Below, piece by piece: positions 35,222-47,640 of a stretch of DNA of 64,000 nt; position 1 is the first letter of the stretch; the number at the start of each line of letters is the position of its first letter. Made by a program: the position numbers and the translations under genes. Source of the stretch: Cephalotus follicularis (taxonomy: Eukaryota; Streptophyta; Magnoliopsida; Oxalidales; Cephalotaceae); the NCBI GenBank assembly GCA_001972305.1, contig BDDD01002128.1, positions 77,206 through 141,205 on the forward strand, in the 5' to 3' direction. The notes under the pieces were generated by a model, which was not told the origin of the DNA, did not search any database, and was given only the letters and a program-made list of their open reading frames with translations.

Positions 35222-35575
35222 GTCTAAAGCACCGACAGTTGTACTTAAAGCGTCGACGCTTTAGTAGTAACGGTCGACGCTTAGACCCCTTCTATCTGCG
35301 CTTTAAACCAGCGCAAGGGAAAATTGGACAAAGCCCTCAAACCATCGACGCTTAGAGGTAAAGAGTCGACGCTTTGGTCAACGGTCGACGCTCTAAATGT
35401 AAAAGTCGACGCTTCGAGATCAAGTATTGAGGTTGACTTGGACGAAGACTTAAAGCGGCGACACTTTGTAGGAAAGAGTCAGCGCTTTAGTCGGGATAGA
35501 GGTGAAAAGCTCAGTATAAGGCCGTAACCGTCGACGCTTAGAGGTAAAGAGTCGATGCTTTGCCCTATGTCAGGT
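35222..35575 (+). promoter_or_regulatory. GCGTCGACGC palindrome cluster in G5 (U3)
   Basis: GCGTCGACGCTTTAG, CGGTCGACGCTTAG, AGTCGACGCTTTGG and similar words about every 20-60 bases, ending about 210 bases upstream of the TATA box. Several keep the full palindrome GCGTCGACGC, the least decayed form in the window. Confidence 0.6.
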
Positions 35576-35784
35576 GCATAATTCTAGCTTTTTATCCCAT
35601 TTTGGAGAATTTAAATGAATTGTAGGACACGTGTCAAGCAAGGGATGGATGAATTATGATATTTTGCTAATATAGGGCAGGTGGCATCAGCTGGATTGAT
35701 TGAATTCAATCACATGGAGGCAAGCTCACATGGGTGAAGTCATGGATGACACCATGCAAGCTTGACCTCCAAAGTTTGCCTCTC

Positions 35785-35815
35785 CTATATATATGGGAGC
35801 ATTCTCAGCTGAGAA
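35785..35815 (+). promoter_or_regulatory. TATA box and start-site palindrome of G5
   Basis: CTATATATATGG (35785-35796) followed by the 14-bp perfect palindrome TTCTCAGCTGAGAA (35802-35815), then the purine-rich leader. Palindrome position relative to TATA matches the stem-loop of G3. Confidence 0.5.
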
Positions 35816-35838
35816 ATGAGTTTGTTTCTGCTAAGCTT

Positions 35839-36012
35839 GGAGAGGAAGAAAGGGAGAGAAAGAAGAAGAGAGGGAGAGAAAGAGAGAAAGAAGAAAGGTA
35901 GAGAAAGAAGAAGAGAGGGAGAGAAAGAGAGAAAGAAGAAAGGGAGAGAAAGAAGAAGAGAGAAAGGAGAAGGAGAGAAGGAGAGAAAGAGAAAGAGAGA
36001 AGAGAAAGGAAG
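35839..36012 (+). repeat. Polypurine (GAGAAAGAA)n tract
   Basis: About 170 bases almost wholly A/G, with internal units GAGAAAGAAGAAGAGAGG. Predicted to be transcribed leader. A long homopurine strand can form triplex DNA in vitro (established); relevance here is unknown. Confidence 0.85.
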
Positions 36013-36189
36013 GAAAATTTTGTGGAGATTTCGATGTAGAAATTTCTTCAACGTAGAGAAAGAAGGAAGGAGAATAAAGCAATGTAAGGATTCCTATTCT
36101 TTTTCTAAAAAGTATTTTACGTTGTAAGGAAACTCTATTCTTTCACTCAAAAGCATTTTACCTACCTTCCTAAAATATTTTATGTTGAT

Positions 36190-36433
36190 ATTTTACAACT
36201 CAATTTAATTTAACTTTCCTATCGATATGATCGGTATATCCGTCTGACAGAGTGGAGGAAGTTAATTTTTCAATTATTATTTCAATTAAGTAATTTTATG
36301 CTCGTTGCAACCGTTTATTTTATCAACTCAGTTTAATTTAACTTTCCCATCGACATGATCGGTATATCCGTCTGACAGAGTGGAGGAAGTTAATTTTAAT
36401 TTAATATTTCAATTAAGCAATTTTGATGCTCGA
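36190..36433 (+). repeat. 128-bp tandem duplication in G5
   Basis: CAACTCAATTTAATTTAAC at about 36198 recurs at about 36326, and ATATCCGTCTGACAGAGTGG recurs at the same offset. Two diverged copies. Confidence 0.75.
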
Positions 36434-37729
36434 TATTTAAATAACTTATTTTTATATATCTTTTATAATTGTTACGTTCCTGTATTTTAAATTTCTGCCA
36501 ATATTCGTGGTAAATGTCTATATTAAATTTATGTAAATTCTTAAATTCTATGTTGAATTATTGCCAATTTCTTAACGAAATTCTATATTACTATTTTAAA
36601 AATATTTTTGTTTGAAATATAAATTCTAGAAAATGTTGTACAAAGTTATTTATGGATGCTTTGAGCTGATCACTCGAAGTATCAAGAAATGATTATTTTT
36701 ACAAATGAGAAAATGCAACAAACTGAGATGAACAACGACTGGATTGCGATCCAGGGTGGATTAATCTAGTAAAAGATTAATGTTAAGGAGCGGAGAGTGC
36801 TCTCGGGCATGCATGCTTAGTAATGATAGTAATCGGGGAGTGCACAATGCCCCGGTGAAGCGAAGGTTCAACAGGGTTATTTACGTTTTTACAACCCCTC
36901 AGTATTTATGAAATGTTCTGATTCATGAGATATGATCATAAAAAGAAATAAAATGTTCTGTTTCATGAGATATGAACAGAAAAGGAAATGAATGTGAAAT
37001 GTTTTGGTTTTATAAAATAGTACAAGACAATGGTTTTCAAAGAAGTTATGTTTTCAAGTATGGCTGGACTATATATACCAGAAAATGTATGATTTTTAGA
37101 AATGTTTTGATGGTATGAAAATTATCAGAGAAATGGATTTCAAAATGAAATGTTCTAGTTTTATAAAACTAAAAGACGACTTTCAATGTTGTTCTGAAAT
37201 GTATGATTTGGAAACGTTTTGACAAAGATTATCGAAAAATAATGGACTTCGATAACGTTTTATGACTATGATTCTTACTGAGCTATTTTGGTGTTCACTC
37301 CTTTCAATGTTTTGTTTTCAACTAAAATTTTCCAGGAAGAGATTGAACGAGGAAAGTCGAGCTTTAGCAGGAGTTCATAAGTGATATTTCGAAGAGAAAT
37401 TATGTGATGAAATAACATTCTTTTTGTATAAACAGTTTATGACATTATCAATTAATGTTTTCCACTGTGTAATGCTTTAAGATAGATCCTGTGTAGATGT
37501 AAGATGTTGACTATGAATATGATGATTTCAATGAGAGTATAATATTTAAAGTGTAGTATGACAAGTTACAAGTTATTTATATGAGAAATTGGATAAATAT
37601 TAGCAATTGGTAAGATTGCTAAAGGATTAAAGGTTTCACCCCCACGTAACGCAACGGATCCCCGAGGCTCGCTTTGAGCATAAAGTGGACTCGTATCGGG
37701 GGTGTTACACCTGGAATCCATATCTTCAA

Positions 37730-37985
37730 CGCAATGCTCTCCATGACGTCGATGTGATGTATCCGCCTATCATAGTGTTAACTCCTACCGATGTCGTCGA
37801 CGCATAAGGACGGATGATACTTACTATCTCTACCTGTCTTGGCATGAACGCATGCTCTTCATGGCATTGACGTCCAGAGGCTTTGTCATGGCGTTGACGC
37901 ATGCTCTCCATGGTGTCAATGCATAAAGTCACTGGAATCCATGGGGTCGACGCATACTCTCTACAACGTCAAAGCCCAAGACAAG
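37730..37985 (-). promoter_or_regulatory. Palindrome cluster of LTR B2 (second part)
   Basis: GACGTCGATGTG, GTCGTCGACGCATA, GGCATTGACGTC, GGCGTTGACGCATG and GGGTCGACGCATAC. Counterpart of 25362-25700 in B1. Confidence 0.55.
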
Positions 37986-40893
37986 GGTGAGAAAATTCTC
38001 TTCTATATACAATTTCAACCCTTTGCTTGGAGATTTCATCGTGGCAATGCATGGACCTAAATCCAGCATATGAAATACTCACTAGATAAGAAACATCCTC
38101 TCGATGTTGTCCTTTCACTAAATGACATGTGTCTCTCACACATGTCAACTTGTTCAAAGCAGGCAGGACCCGGAAAGCATGGTTAATATCTGGTAAGCTG
38201 ATAAGTTTCTCAGAACATCCCGAGTTCTGATACGACCATCCTAATAGTCCTCTTGACTATTCACAAGATGGCCTGGGTGTTAGCTTTCATCACCCCCGGA
38301 TCCGTGTATTACCACATCTATCAGTCCATAATCAGATAGCCAGAGCTTCAAGCCCGTCTTCGGCATATGTGTCATGTAACCCTCATCACTATAGACTCCG
38401 ACCACGGACAAGGGTTTGGATTAAATGTCCACCCAAGATATTCCACGACCATATAAATCTGTGAACACATTGCGACTTTGGAGGACCTCCCTGGAATCAC
38501 CCTAGATCCAGTCCACCTACACCTGGCCAGGATTTCAGTCAGCAATAGTCAAGATTATATAGAGCCATTCATCCATCATTACGGGTCTGATGATTCCATA
38601 TTGCGAATTGCACCCACATGTCTCAATACAGCTTCCACATGACCCAAGGAAAACCCTTTTGCCAGCACCTGGCTAGTGCTGGGGAAGGCGGAAATCAAAG
38701 TCATGCAGTCACTACACTACGCATGCCAGCCGCTCAGGTCTAAGGATACAAAGTAGGTTAAGACCTACTAGTCACCATAGACTATACACTATCGAAAACA
38801 ATAGGGATCCTATCAACAAGGGTAATGTCCTTCCAGACAGGTCACCTATGGTGGGTCAATTCAGTGTCATGCTCTCTAGCATGCACTCCACATCAGCTTT
38901 AGTGCCATCCAAACGGAAATGAGAGAAGCCGTCCTCCATACGAGGGAGCAAGCATAATACGGCAAGTCTTTGCGGTTCATCAATTGCCCAGAAAGTGAAC
39001 CTATGACTTGGAACTTCTGTCTGAAGGGACTAAGGATCTCATTCTCTTTACCTCTCTAGGCATGAGATCCAACCCCTCGGTGACAGGAAACTATATGTGT
39101 AATTAGTTGACATGGCGATCAACTGATCCGCTTTTGACCGTTTGGGATATCACATATAGTCGGTTTGCCATTGTGAATATATATGCACAATAGAACATAA
39201 CTGGAACTCAGAATGTAGGATCAGAGTGTAAAGTACATATATACAGCCAACCATAGGGTTGCATGGATTATTCTAACTGAGGAATGTATCATATATGTGC
39301 CCCATATTAGCCCCTCTTGGCTTGTAGGGACACCCAACTCCAACAATCTCCCACTTGGCACTAAATCCATGAAGACCTTACAGCCGAATCATATTGTACA
39401 TATCACTCTTTCAAGTACACCATAGCTAATGGCATTGGTCAGTGGGTCTTCTAAGTTTGCTTCCTTCGCAAATCTCTCAATAAATCCCATTTCTCTGTAT
39501 TATGTTCTCCATGATCATATGATCTAATAGATCAAGGGATACCGTCGTTGTTTAAAATGATGGAGTGATAATGAGACCGCGGTTCCTGGGTTAGTGCAAA
39601 ACCCTCCATCATCATCACAGTCACCACAACTGGATTAACAACGAGTTGGAACCACTAGAAGTTCTCCATAGAACTTCCGCTTCCAAAACCGCTACTTCAA
39701 TGCGGTATTCTAGGTCATGACATACTCAAATTGCACCATGGAGTTTTAAGTATCCTTTGCTTTAAACTTCTGCATCTCTTATAGCACCTGCGTTCAGGAT
39801 ATTAACGATATCCTTAAACAAATTAGTGATTAACCAAATCACCATCAAACTATAGAGTTCCCATAACTCTTAAGTTTCAAATTTCACTACATTCTCCATA
39901 TATCAAGTAGGGATCTTGAGCTCTCCTCAGTTTTACCATTATCCCTATTGACAATTTCCAGTGCCAATCACTGGAATCAGGACTAAAAATCGACTAGCCA
40001 CTCTCTCGGGCATGTATGATGTCAGGCCTAGTACAAGGTATGACATACATGACATAATCCACAACCCATGCTTATGGATTCGTATCCGTGCGTGTCCTCT
40101 CCTCAATGTCCCAAAACACATCCTCTCGGAAAGAAGAATCCCATGGCGAATTGGCAGTAGGCCATATTAATGGAATCCTTTTCGCCATACCATATCAGCT
40201 CCCTGCTGATGTACTGGCTTTGGGAAAGCCCAAGCAATCTACTAGATCTACTTGTTATATCTTCATTCTCTAAAACGTAGAAAGCCTCTCCCAAATCCTT
40301 GATAGAGAAATTATTGGTTTAATTGTACTCACATGAATTGTACCATGTTAATGTACTTTAGCCAAGATAGTGATATCTGGGTTATCCTATATCCGGTAGA
40401 CATTAGGCACATCTACACCAAAAGATGTTTCGCCTACGGAATGCTAGCTTAATATCAACCATAGACCTATATAGCTTGCATCATTCGAATGGACTTAAGC
40501 ATATGCGATTTGGTAGAAAATATAGTCAACCTCTCGTTTCATTCTATATCCTTTCAGTGCTAATCGCGTTTTAAAGGTTTCCACCTTTGCCATTTATGCC
40601 TATATTCTCCTTGAAGATATTCATGCATCCAATGGGTAACTGTAACGCTCCGAATTTCATAAATAATTATTTTGAAATTGGTGCGTGTACAGTTGTGATA
40701 AAATCGATAGAGCCTTGAGTAATAAAAAGCCATTACGCATTTAAGTCGTAATTGTGTTGGCCGAGACGGCAAATAAAATCTATTTTTTTAATGCGCGACA
40801 ATAAAGCCCGAATGTTCGCATTTTTATTGCGATCATTTTGGTGGTCGTTTGGAAAATTTATGTCGCGATTTGCGGAAAAATCGGGACCCGGAC

Positions 40894-40982
40894 CTTAGTA
40901 TTTTACCAGAAAATACTAAGGGGGAAGCAAAAAAAATAACAAAAAGGAAAGGGGGAGACACGGGCGCATAACGCGCCCGTGT
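40894..40982 (+). other. Two consecutive stem-loops before the GA-rich leader of G6
   Basis: CTTAGTATTTT-ACCAG-AAAATACTAAG at 40894-40920 (11-bp arms), then ACACGGGCGC-ATAAC-GCGCCCGTGT at 40958-40982 (10-bp arms). The second occupies the position of the G3 stem-loop (20588-20609) with a largely different sequence but preserved pairing. Confidence 0.6.
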
Positions 40983-41132
40983 GTGTTGAACCTGCAGATT
41001 GAGGGGGAGAGAGACAGGGAGAGAGTGCAAGAGAGATTGGGAGAGAGAACGGTAGAGAGGTCGGGAGAGGACGCCGGAGGCAGCTACCGGACCGGGGGAG
41101 CAAGGCGGTCAACCCAGGCACGCCACCGACCG

Positions 41133-41681
41133 GTAACCTCTTCTCCTTTCTCCTCTTTTTCTTCTTTTTTCTTCCCCTCGATCGCCACTGTCGCGCCTCT
41201 TTCCCGGCGTTTCCCGGCGCCGTTAGCATCGCGGGTGGGGTGGGTTTTCATCTTGAGGGCCTGCTCTTCCCATTTCGACCACTGGTGCGCCGTGATTCGG
41301 CCGGAAACGGCCGAAATCAGTTGAATGAGTCGACTCAGCGAGTCGACTCACTGTTTCCTGAGACACGGCGTTTGGCACCGAGTCTTGGCGAGTCACGGGC
41401 AGTGACGTGTAGGGCTGGTGGATGTGTGGCGTTTTTGGGTGGTGATCGGACTTGTGGAGGTCCGGCGAGTAGACTCAGTGAGTCGCGACTCACTGCCGGC
41501 CGTGGCGTGGTGTTCGGCGCCGATTCCCGGCGAGTCGTGACCGGTTTTGAGTCGACCGTCCAATGTGGAATCCGTTGATGTATGTTTCGTCGCCTGGTTG
41601 TGTCGGTCGGAACCCGGCCGGCGTTTCGGCGACGAAAATGTTTTATGTGTCGAACGTAACGGAAATGTGTTATATGTGCAG
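41133..41681 (+). other. Candidate leader intron in LTR G6
   Basis: Donor ACCG|GTAACC after the GA-rich leader, acceptor TTATATGTGCAG|TG. Same leader position and acceptor wording as the G3 candidate. Inference only. Confidence 0.35.
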
Positions 41682-43883
41682 TGTACGAGTGGCGATTGGA
41701 TTTGGCATTGAAGAATTGATCAATTGGCGAGAACCGGCTTCGGTTCAACGGTTATCGGAAAGGTTCGGCAATTGAACCTGCGGCTTGATTGTGCTGTTGC
41801 TACTGCGATTCCTAACTCGGAATCAGAGGTAGGGGTAATAGTAGGGGATTTATACTTATTTATTTGATTTCAAGAATGATGTTTATCATTGATGAAATGC
41901 ATGAACTTTGTGGATTGAATTGCATGCACGTTTTGGGATGATTTTCCCTTGGTGTGTGAATAGCCACTTGGCATGGTTGCGTAACTATTGATCGAGATAC
42001 ATATACAAATACATATTGTATATATATATTGTACTGCATCATTATGCATTCATTACATGATTTACATTATTGTTGATCCAGAAAGGTATTTATACTTTCT
42101 CTACTTAGCCGAGTGAGGACAAAGGCTAACCCCCTACAATTTCAGATTGACAGGGGCAATCGGATATGTGCTGCTGAAGCTGTGTTGGAAGCTTCTTTCC
42201 TGAATGTTGTTTTAATTGTATTGTATTGTAATAATCATACTCGTGTTTTAAGAGAATGATGAGACGTGCTTGTTAAGAATTATCAGTTGGATATTGTATC
42301 TATTGGTTATTGTAATGATGGAATCTTGTACTGGATTAATGTATAATGGTTTATGACTTTTCTAGTTCGGGATAATGTATTTATTGTATTTGATGGATAA
42401 TCATTAAGTATGGATTCTGTATTTAATGAAATATTGTATCGACATGTTTTCATCACGCTCCGTTTTGAGGGCAATTAACAATGAAATGTCGTATGTTGGT
42501 AACACGTAGTATGGGATGCGTGTTACGTTGTTAATTCGGCTTATATTTGAATGCTTCCGCAAGTTTTAACCGTTCTGAAAGTTTTAATTTCTGCGTAAAA
42601 CTGTATAAGCCGGATATCATGTTGATTGCTACCATTATTATTGTTGTTATGGGAACGGGGTGTGACAGTAACTACCCTTAGGAGCATTAACCAAGTTCCA
42701 CACCTGGTTGGCGTATATGGTGTCCATTTCGGGTATCATGGCTCCATGCCAAGCCCTAGAATCAGTGTCCTTCACTGGTCCTTGTAGCTGATATGGTTGT
42801 CATCCCTTGACAACATAAGTTTTGTTAGTGCCATCGTAGAGAAGCCCTATCTCTCAGGCACTATCAAAAGCTTTGCCTATATAATCCTCCATTGAGGATT
42901 GCCTTAATGAGATTCCATCTCAGATTTGGGATCCCTTCCCAACCATGTCTTAAGATGATTCAACCACTAATTATTTATCGTCTTATGGTTTTTCACACGG
43001 TAGTAACTTCCTTAGTTACACCATACTCCCATTGTTTCTTGTAACCAGGTATTTCCTCCTTGGGAATATACAGTACGCAACACAAAACCTTTGTTCGCTG
43101 GGATGCGCGAAACAAAGACTTTTGTTCTCTAGGATTGTGAAATGATATCATAAGCTCTTCTTAAGATATCCCATAAACAGGTAATGATCCATTCAAGCCT
43201 CCAGCTTAGAAGGTCTCCACCTGTCACGCCCCCGTTTTCACAACAAGACAACACGTAAAGTGGTAAGGCAATCAACATAAAATAATCCAGCTCATGCAGA
43301 AATACCAACAATTAAAAACCTTAGATAGCGGAAGCAATAACATAAATGAGCTGAATTAAAAACGCATCACGCATCCCATACTACGTGATGCCCAAAGATC
43401 CTTACATAACTGTCGATCGCCCAAAACGGAGCGTGAAATAATGATACAGCACAAGATAACAAATATCCTTTGTTACAAAATCCGAATAACATGATAAAAG
43501 TTCAATAACCCAAATACATAAATAACCAAGTCTTCTCTTTAAATCTTCACGCATGCCCATGACATGTCCACTCCATCCATCTGTTACAGTAGGGGTTAGC
43601 CTTTGTCCTCACTCGGCTAAGTGAATAAACCCATAAATACAGTTCAAGTCGTATGATAATGAATGCATAATGATGAGACATGACATGTATTTTCCAAGTA
43701 AATATACTTCCATATGTTCATATAAAAATATATGTATGCTCACAGTACAAGTATAACTCATAAGTTATATCAACACAAGCAAGAAATATGTTCCCAAAAA
43801 GGAACCAGACAATCCAATCGTCATGACCGTCGCCACCACCTGGCCCCAACGTCATGCACTCTTACTCCACCCCCGGGAGTAAG

Positions 43884-44085
43884 TCATCAGTAAGTTGTTT
43901 AGCACGGCGGCTAAACCAACAGCAAGTTACTAGCACAATGGCTAAGTAATCAACAAGTTATTAGCACGGTGCCTAATAATCAACAAGTTATTAGCACAGT
44001 GGCTAATAATCAACAAGTTATTAACGCGGTGGCTAATAATCAACAAGTTATTAATACGGTGGCTAATAATCAACAAGCACAAGCA
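43884..44085. repeat. 30-bp minisatellite in G7 3' LTR
   Basis: Units of AACAAGTTATTAGCAC plus GGTGGCTAATAATC, about five good copies plus degenerate ones to the left. Entirely missing from the 5' LTR. Confidence 0.8.
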
Positions 44086-44554
44086 TTTCATAGTACAAGT
44101 CAAGCAATTACATATAATTACTTGATCAAATATATTTCTTTAAAATATATTATTCCGTTCACAAGTTGTAATAAGTTGTAAAACTTAAAAGAATACATTT
44201 TTCTGTCATTGGAAATACTTCCCCAATTATTTCGAAAACATATACAATTATACATTTTCGCACAATACATTGGTTTCATAATCAACCCTTTAAAACATTT
44301 CTCAGTCATTGGAAATAGTTCCCCAGTCATTTTGAAAATATATAAATTCATATAATGACAAATATACATTTTCGTACAAAATGATTATTCAATCATGCAA
44401 GCTTTTCAAAATGGTTATCACTCTTTAGAAATCAACCATAATGTATATCACAGTAATAATGCAAACATATGCTCAGAATGCATCTATGATCGTTTCTAGA
44501 GTCGTTTCGGTCTAGCGGGTCCCATTCGAGCAAAATTCTACTGATCCGGGGAAA

Positions 44555-45000
44555 AGGCATCGATGTCTATCCCTAAGGCGTCGACGTCTTTACACTAAGG
44601 CGTCAATCCCATGTACAAATATTCCCAGGCATTTTTGGACCAAAGACGTCGATGTCTTTCAAAAGACGTCAATGTCTTTATGATACCAGAGAGTATCAGT
44701 TCGCGAGTCTCAAACCTGGAGGGTAGAATCCGGCCTTTTAATCCCTCATGTAAATGAATATCACTCTCACAACGTGTAAGGCATGCTACTGGTTAACAGG
44801 AACATAACCAGAACATCAATTCGAAACAAAACAGGTGATCCCAAGTGGCTGAATGGCCATCAGAAATGAACATTATAGTTCAACAATTTCACAGAAAAGG
44901 CGTCGATGTCAATCGAAAGACATCGATGTCTTTCACATATTCACACGAAGGCATCGACGTCTTCTCATAGACGTCGATGACTTTACAACCCAGAACGTCT
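44555..45000. promoter_or_regulatory. TCGA-core palindrome cluster in G7 3' LTR
   Basis: GGCATCGATGTC, GGCGTCGACGTCTTT, GACGTCGATGTCTTTC, GACATCGATGTC and related words; a second group lies at 45740-45890. The consensus GRCRTCGAYGTC is palindromic and contains GACGTC (bZIP C-box) in many copies. Confidence 0.55.
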
Positions 45001-46057
45001 TTTCCACAGTTTTAACACACCAAGCCATTATCAAATCCATCCTTTACACAACCAATCCACATATTCATGTAATCGTACATGCAAGATTAACTCAGTGTAT
45101 CACAGTAACACCACAACACGTCCAGAATCACGATTCAACCATTAACATGCAATTCATCATGTTATTCATTAACTTAAAACTCAAAATGCATGTATAAATC
45201 CATCACTTTCCCCTACCTTATTGTTCCAAGTTAGGAACTGGAAAGTCCACCCCTTTGAGTTCCCAAGTTCTGGCTACCAGCAGTTCCAAGATCCCTTAGC
45301 AACTGCTACCCACGAGCTCCAGTCTCAAGCTCCAAGCAAATTCAACAATGGTGACTCTCACACTCACTGTTTTTCTTTCCTCTCTTTCTTCTGGCGTTTT
45401 AAAATGAGAGAGATAAGTGGGGAGGGTCATTTTTATGCAGATGGCTCCCCCTTAACATCTTTCTCTTTAAATATAACAGGCCCCTTGTGCTTTCTCCCAC
45501 TTTCCAGGTTTCTGCATTTCTTTTTGGTTTTCTATTCTTCCTTCTTTTGCAGGCTGCATGTTAGGATGGTATTCCCTTGCATGTTCTATGTGAGGAGCAA
45601 GTTTTAGCATTCCTGGCAACACACCGACACGATCCACACGTCATAATGCACTTGTAAAGGCGTCTGATAAAGCCCCCAAAAAATCCCATTGCATGTTACT
45701 CTGCCAGCGAAAAAGCACGACAGATGTTCTTCACAAAGGCGTCGAAGTCTTTCCTTAGACGTCGATGTCTTTTCTCATTTCGTAGAAGGTATCGATGTTT
45801 TCACTCAAAGTCGACGTGCATGCACATGCATTCACGTGTACTCCGGTTCCAATAGGCGTTGACGTCTTTCAAAAAACGTCGATGTCTTTGTCCCAAAACA
45901 GCGCCGTTTAAGCTTTGACATACACACTTCCTTCCTAAATCAATATTTAGGGTTTAGGGACCTCTTTTGAGTTTGGAACTTCTACATTCTCATTAATTCA
46001 AGTTTAAGATTACATCATAAATCGAAATATTACATCAGGAAAATACCGGGCGTTCCA

Positions 46058-46074
46058 TCCACCCCTCCTTCAAG
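46058..46074 (-). other. Polypurine tract of G7
   Basis: Minus strand AAGGAGGGGTGGA immediately before the 3' LTR end at 46057, preceded by AATTTCGAGGACAAAATTT, the usual end of this Gypsy lineage. Confidence 0.75.
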
Positions 46075-46102
46075 AAATTTTGTCCTCGAAATTAACACAA
46101 TA

Positions 46103-47640
46103 CTAGAACAGATGCGGGTAACGTTCTCGGATGTCATCCTCACGTTCCCAAGTTGCTTCATCCGGCCGATGAAATTGCCACTGAACCTTTACCATTGGAA
46201 TGGACCGGTTCCTCAACACTTGTGTCTTCCAATCCAAGATTTTCACGGGTGACTCCTCGCCGGAAAGATCATCCCTTACCGTAACCGAGTCATAATCCAG
46301 GACATGTGATGGGTCTCAGATATAACCTCGTAGCATCGATACATGAAAGACATCATGTACACTTGACTTTGTAGGAGGCAAGGCTAGCTGATATGCTGCC
46401 TCCCCAACCCAAAATCTCAAAAGGACCTATATAGCGCGGTGCTAGTTTGCCCTTTTTTTCGAATCTTTGCACTCCTTTCCACGGAGATACCTTCAAGAAC
46501 ACGTAATCTCCAACATCGAAGGTTAAAGGCCTTCTCTTCACATTGTCAGCATAGCTCTTCTGCTGACTCCGTGCTACAAGCAACTTCTCTTTAATGAACT
46601 TGACTTTCTCTGAAGTCTCCTCCACCAATTCTGACCCAAGCAATGGTCGCTCACCTACCTCGTCCCAACAGACAGGTGACCTACATTTCCTCCCATACAG
46701 TGCCTCATACGGAGCCAGGCCAATACTCGAGTGATAGCTATTGTTATATGAAAACTCTATCAGAGGAATATGGTCCTCCCAGGTTCCGCCAAAATCGATC
46801 ACACAAGCCCGAAGCATATCCTCCAAGGTTTGGATGGTACGCTCCGACTGTCCATCTGTCTGAGGGTGGAAAGCAGTACTGAGATTCAATCTCGTCCCGA
46901 AGGCTGTCTGGAATCTCTTCCAGAAGTTGGAAGTGAAGATCGAATCCCTATCACAAACGATGCTCATCGGAACACCGTGCAGTCTCACAACCTCCTTCAC
47001 ATATAACCGAGCCAACTTGCTCGCAGAATCAGTGACATGTGTGGGCAAGAAGTGTGCTGATTTGGTGAGTCTATCAACAATAACCCACATGACATTATGA
47101 CGATCCTAGTCAGTGGAAACCCAGAAACAAAGTCCATCGTAATGTGTTCCCATTTCCACTCTGCCACTGGTAATGACTGTAACAGTCCCGCAGGTCTTTG
47201 GTGCTCGGCCTTGACCTTCTGGCAAGTCAAACATTTCGCGACATATTCTGCAATCTCGCGTTTCATGCCGGGCCACCAGTAAGTCTTCTTCATATCTTGG
47301 TACATCTTGGTGCTACCAGGATGAATACTGTACAGGGATTTATGAGCCCCGCGGAGTAGTTCATCCTTCACTCTTGGTTCATTCGGAAGACATACGCATC
47401 CCCGATATCTCATAATACCATCATCACGTACTCTAAAATCAGACTCCGGATCCAGATTCTCTCGAATCCGCTGCAGCTCAGGGTCATGCGGTTGTGCATC
47501 TTTGATTCGATGCAGTAACATTGGTTCTACCCGTATGTGGGCCAGAAAGCTCCCCGGTGACTGATTGAATGGAGACCATTCCCGGAAGTCTTCCAACATT
47601 TTCCATTGCGACACCATTGTACTGGCAACCATAGCCTTGC
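46103..47640 (-). pseudogene. Integrase with chromodomain-like C-terminus, G7
   Basis: Inserts element cDNA into the chromosome. In order: zinc-binding HHCC (HKSLYSIHPG...CLTC, about 47340-47230); catalytic core with the first Asp in ITMDFVSGFP (about 47130), second in VCDRDSIFTSNFW (about 46950) and Glu in QSERTIQTLED (about 46830); the GKLAPRYIGPFEIL block; then VKVQWQFHRPDEATWERED and RYPHLF, a chromodomain-like end with stop TAG at 46103-46105. Frameshifts lie near 47090 and 46400, and TGA near 46315. All three DDE residues are visible, but no single frame encodes them. Confidence 0.85.

Larger units (their letters stand above)
35029..37709 (+). mobile_element. Solo LTR, Gypsy type (G5), nested in the palindrome cluster of B2
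   Basis: TGTAATGACCTGAATTTCC ... TATCGGGGGTGTTACA, 2681 bp, perfect TSD cctgg (35024-35028, 37710-37714). It has its own palindrome cluster, TATA box, start-site palindrome, GA-rich leader and a 128-bp tandem duplication. No internal domain. Confidence 0.82.
29778..39345 (-). repeat. Family-B Copia LTR (B2), interrupted by two solo LTRs
   Basis: On the minus strand it starts TGTTGGAGTTGGGTGTCCC at 39345 and ends GGTTCCCAACA at 29778. Pieces: 37710-39345, 34693-35028 and 29778-30481, net about 2.7 kb. A PPT (39346-39358) adjoins its right end and a pol remnant adjoins its left end, so it serves both as 3' LTR of internal region II and 5' LTR of internal region I. Confidence 0.78.
40641..42667 (+). 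mobile_element. Solo LTR, Gypsy type (G6), nested in internal region II
   Basis: TGTAACGCTCCGAATTTC ... AACGGGGTGTGACA, 2027 bp, perfect TSD gtaac (40636-40640, 42668-42672). It has two stem-loops, a GA-rich leader (41000-41070), GAGTCGACTCA palindromes (41326-41352) and a GT-AG intron candidate. It shares organisation and scattered identity with G3 (CCAATGTGGA...CCGTT, AACGGAAATGTGTTATATGTGCAG). Confidence 0.8.
43222..46057 (-). repeat. 3' LTR of Gypsy element G7
   Basis: 2836 bp. It contains a 30-bp minisatellite (43884-44085), palindrome clusters (44555-45000, 45740-45890) and a minus-strand TATA box near 45463-45477. It aligns with 50742-52783 except for about 750 bp (about 43456-44202) absent from the 5' LTR. 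Confidence 0.88.

Noticed and set aside
35785..36127. Frames rich in Lys/Arg/Glu (plus) or Ser/Leu/Phe (minus) over 35785-36127
   Set aside because: Simple translations of the polypurine tract in G5.
41240..41748. Overlapping 110-137-codon frames in G6
   Set aside because: They lie in the GC-rich leader/intron part of a solo LTR, overlap on both strands and show no family motif; their openness follows from GC content.
44853..45607. Frames of 114 and 128 codons in the G7 LTRs, repeated at 51577-52289
   Set aside because: The repetition is explained by the two LTRs; the frames cover palindrome arrays and U3 sequence and lack any recognisable domain.
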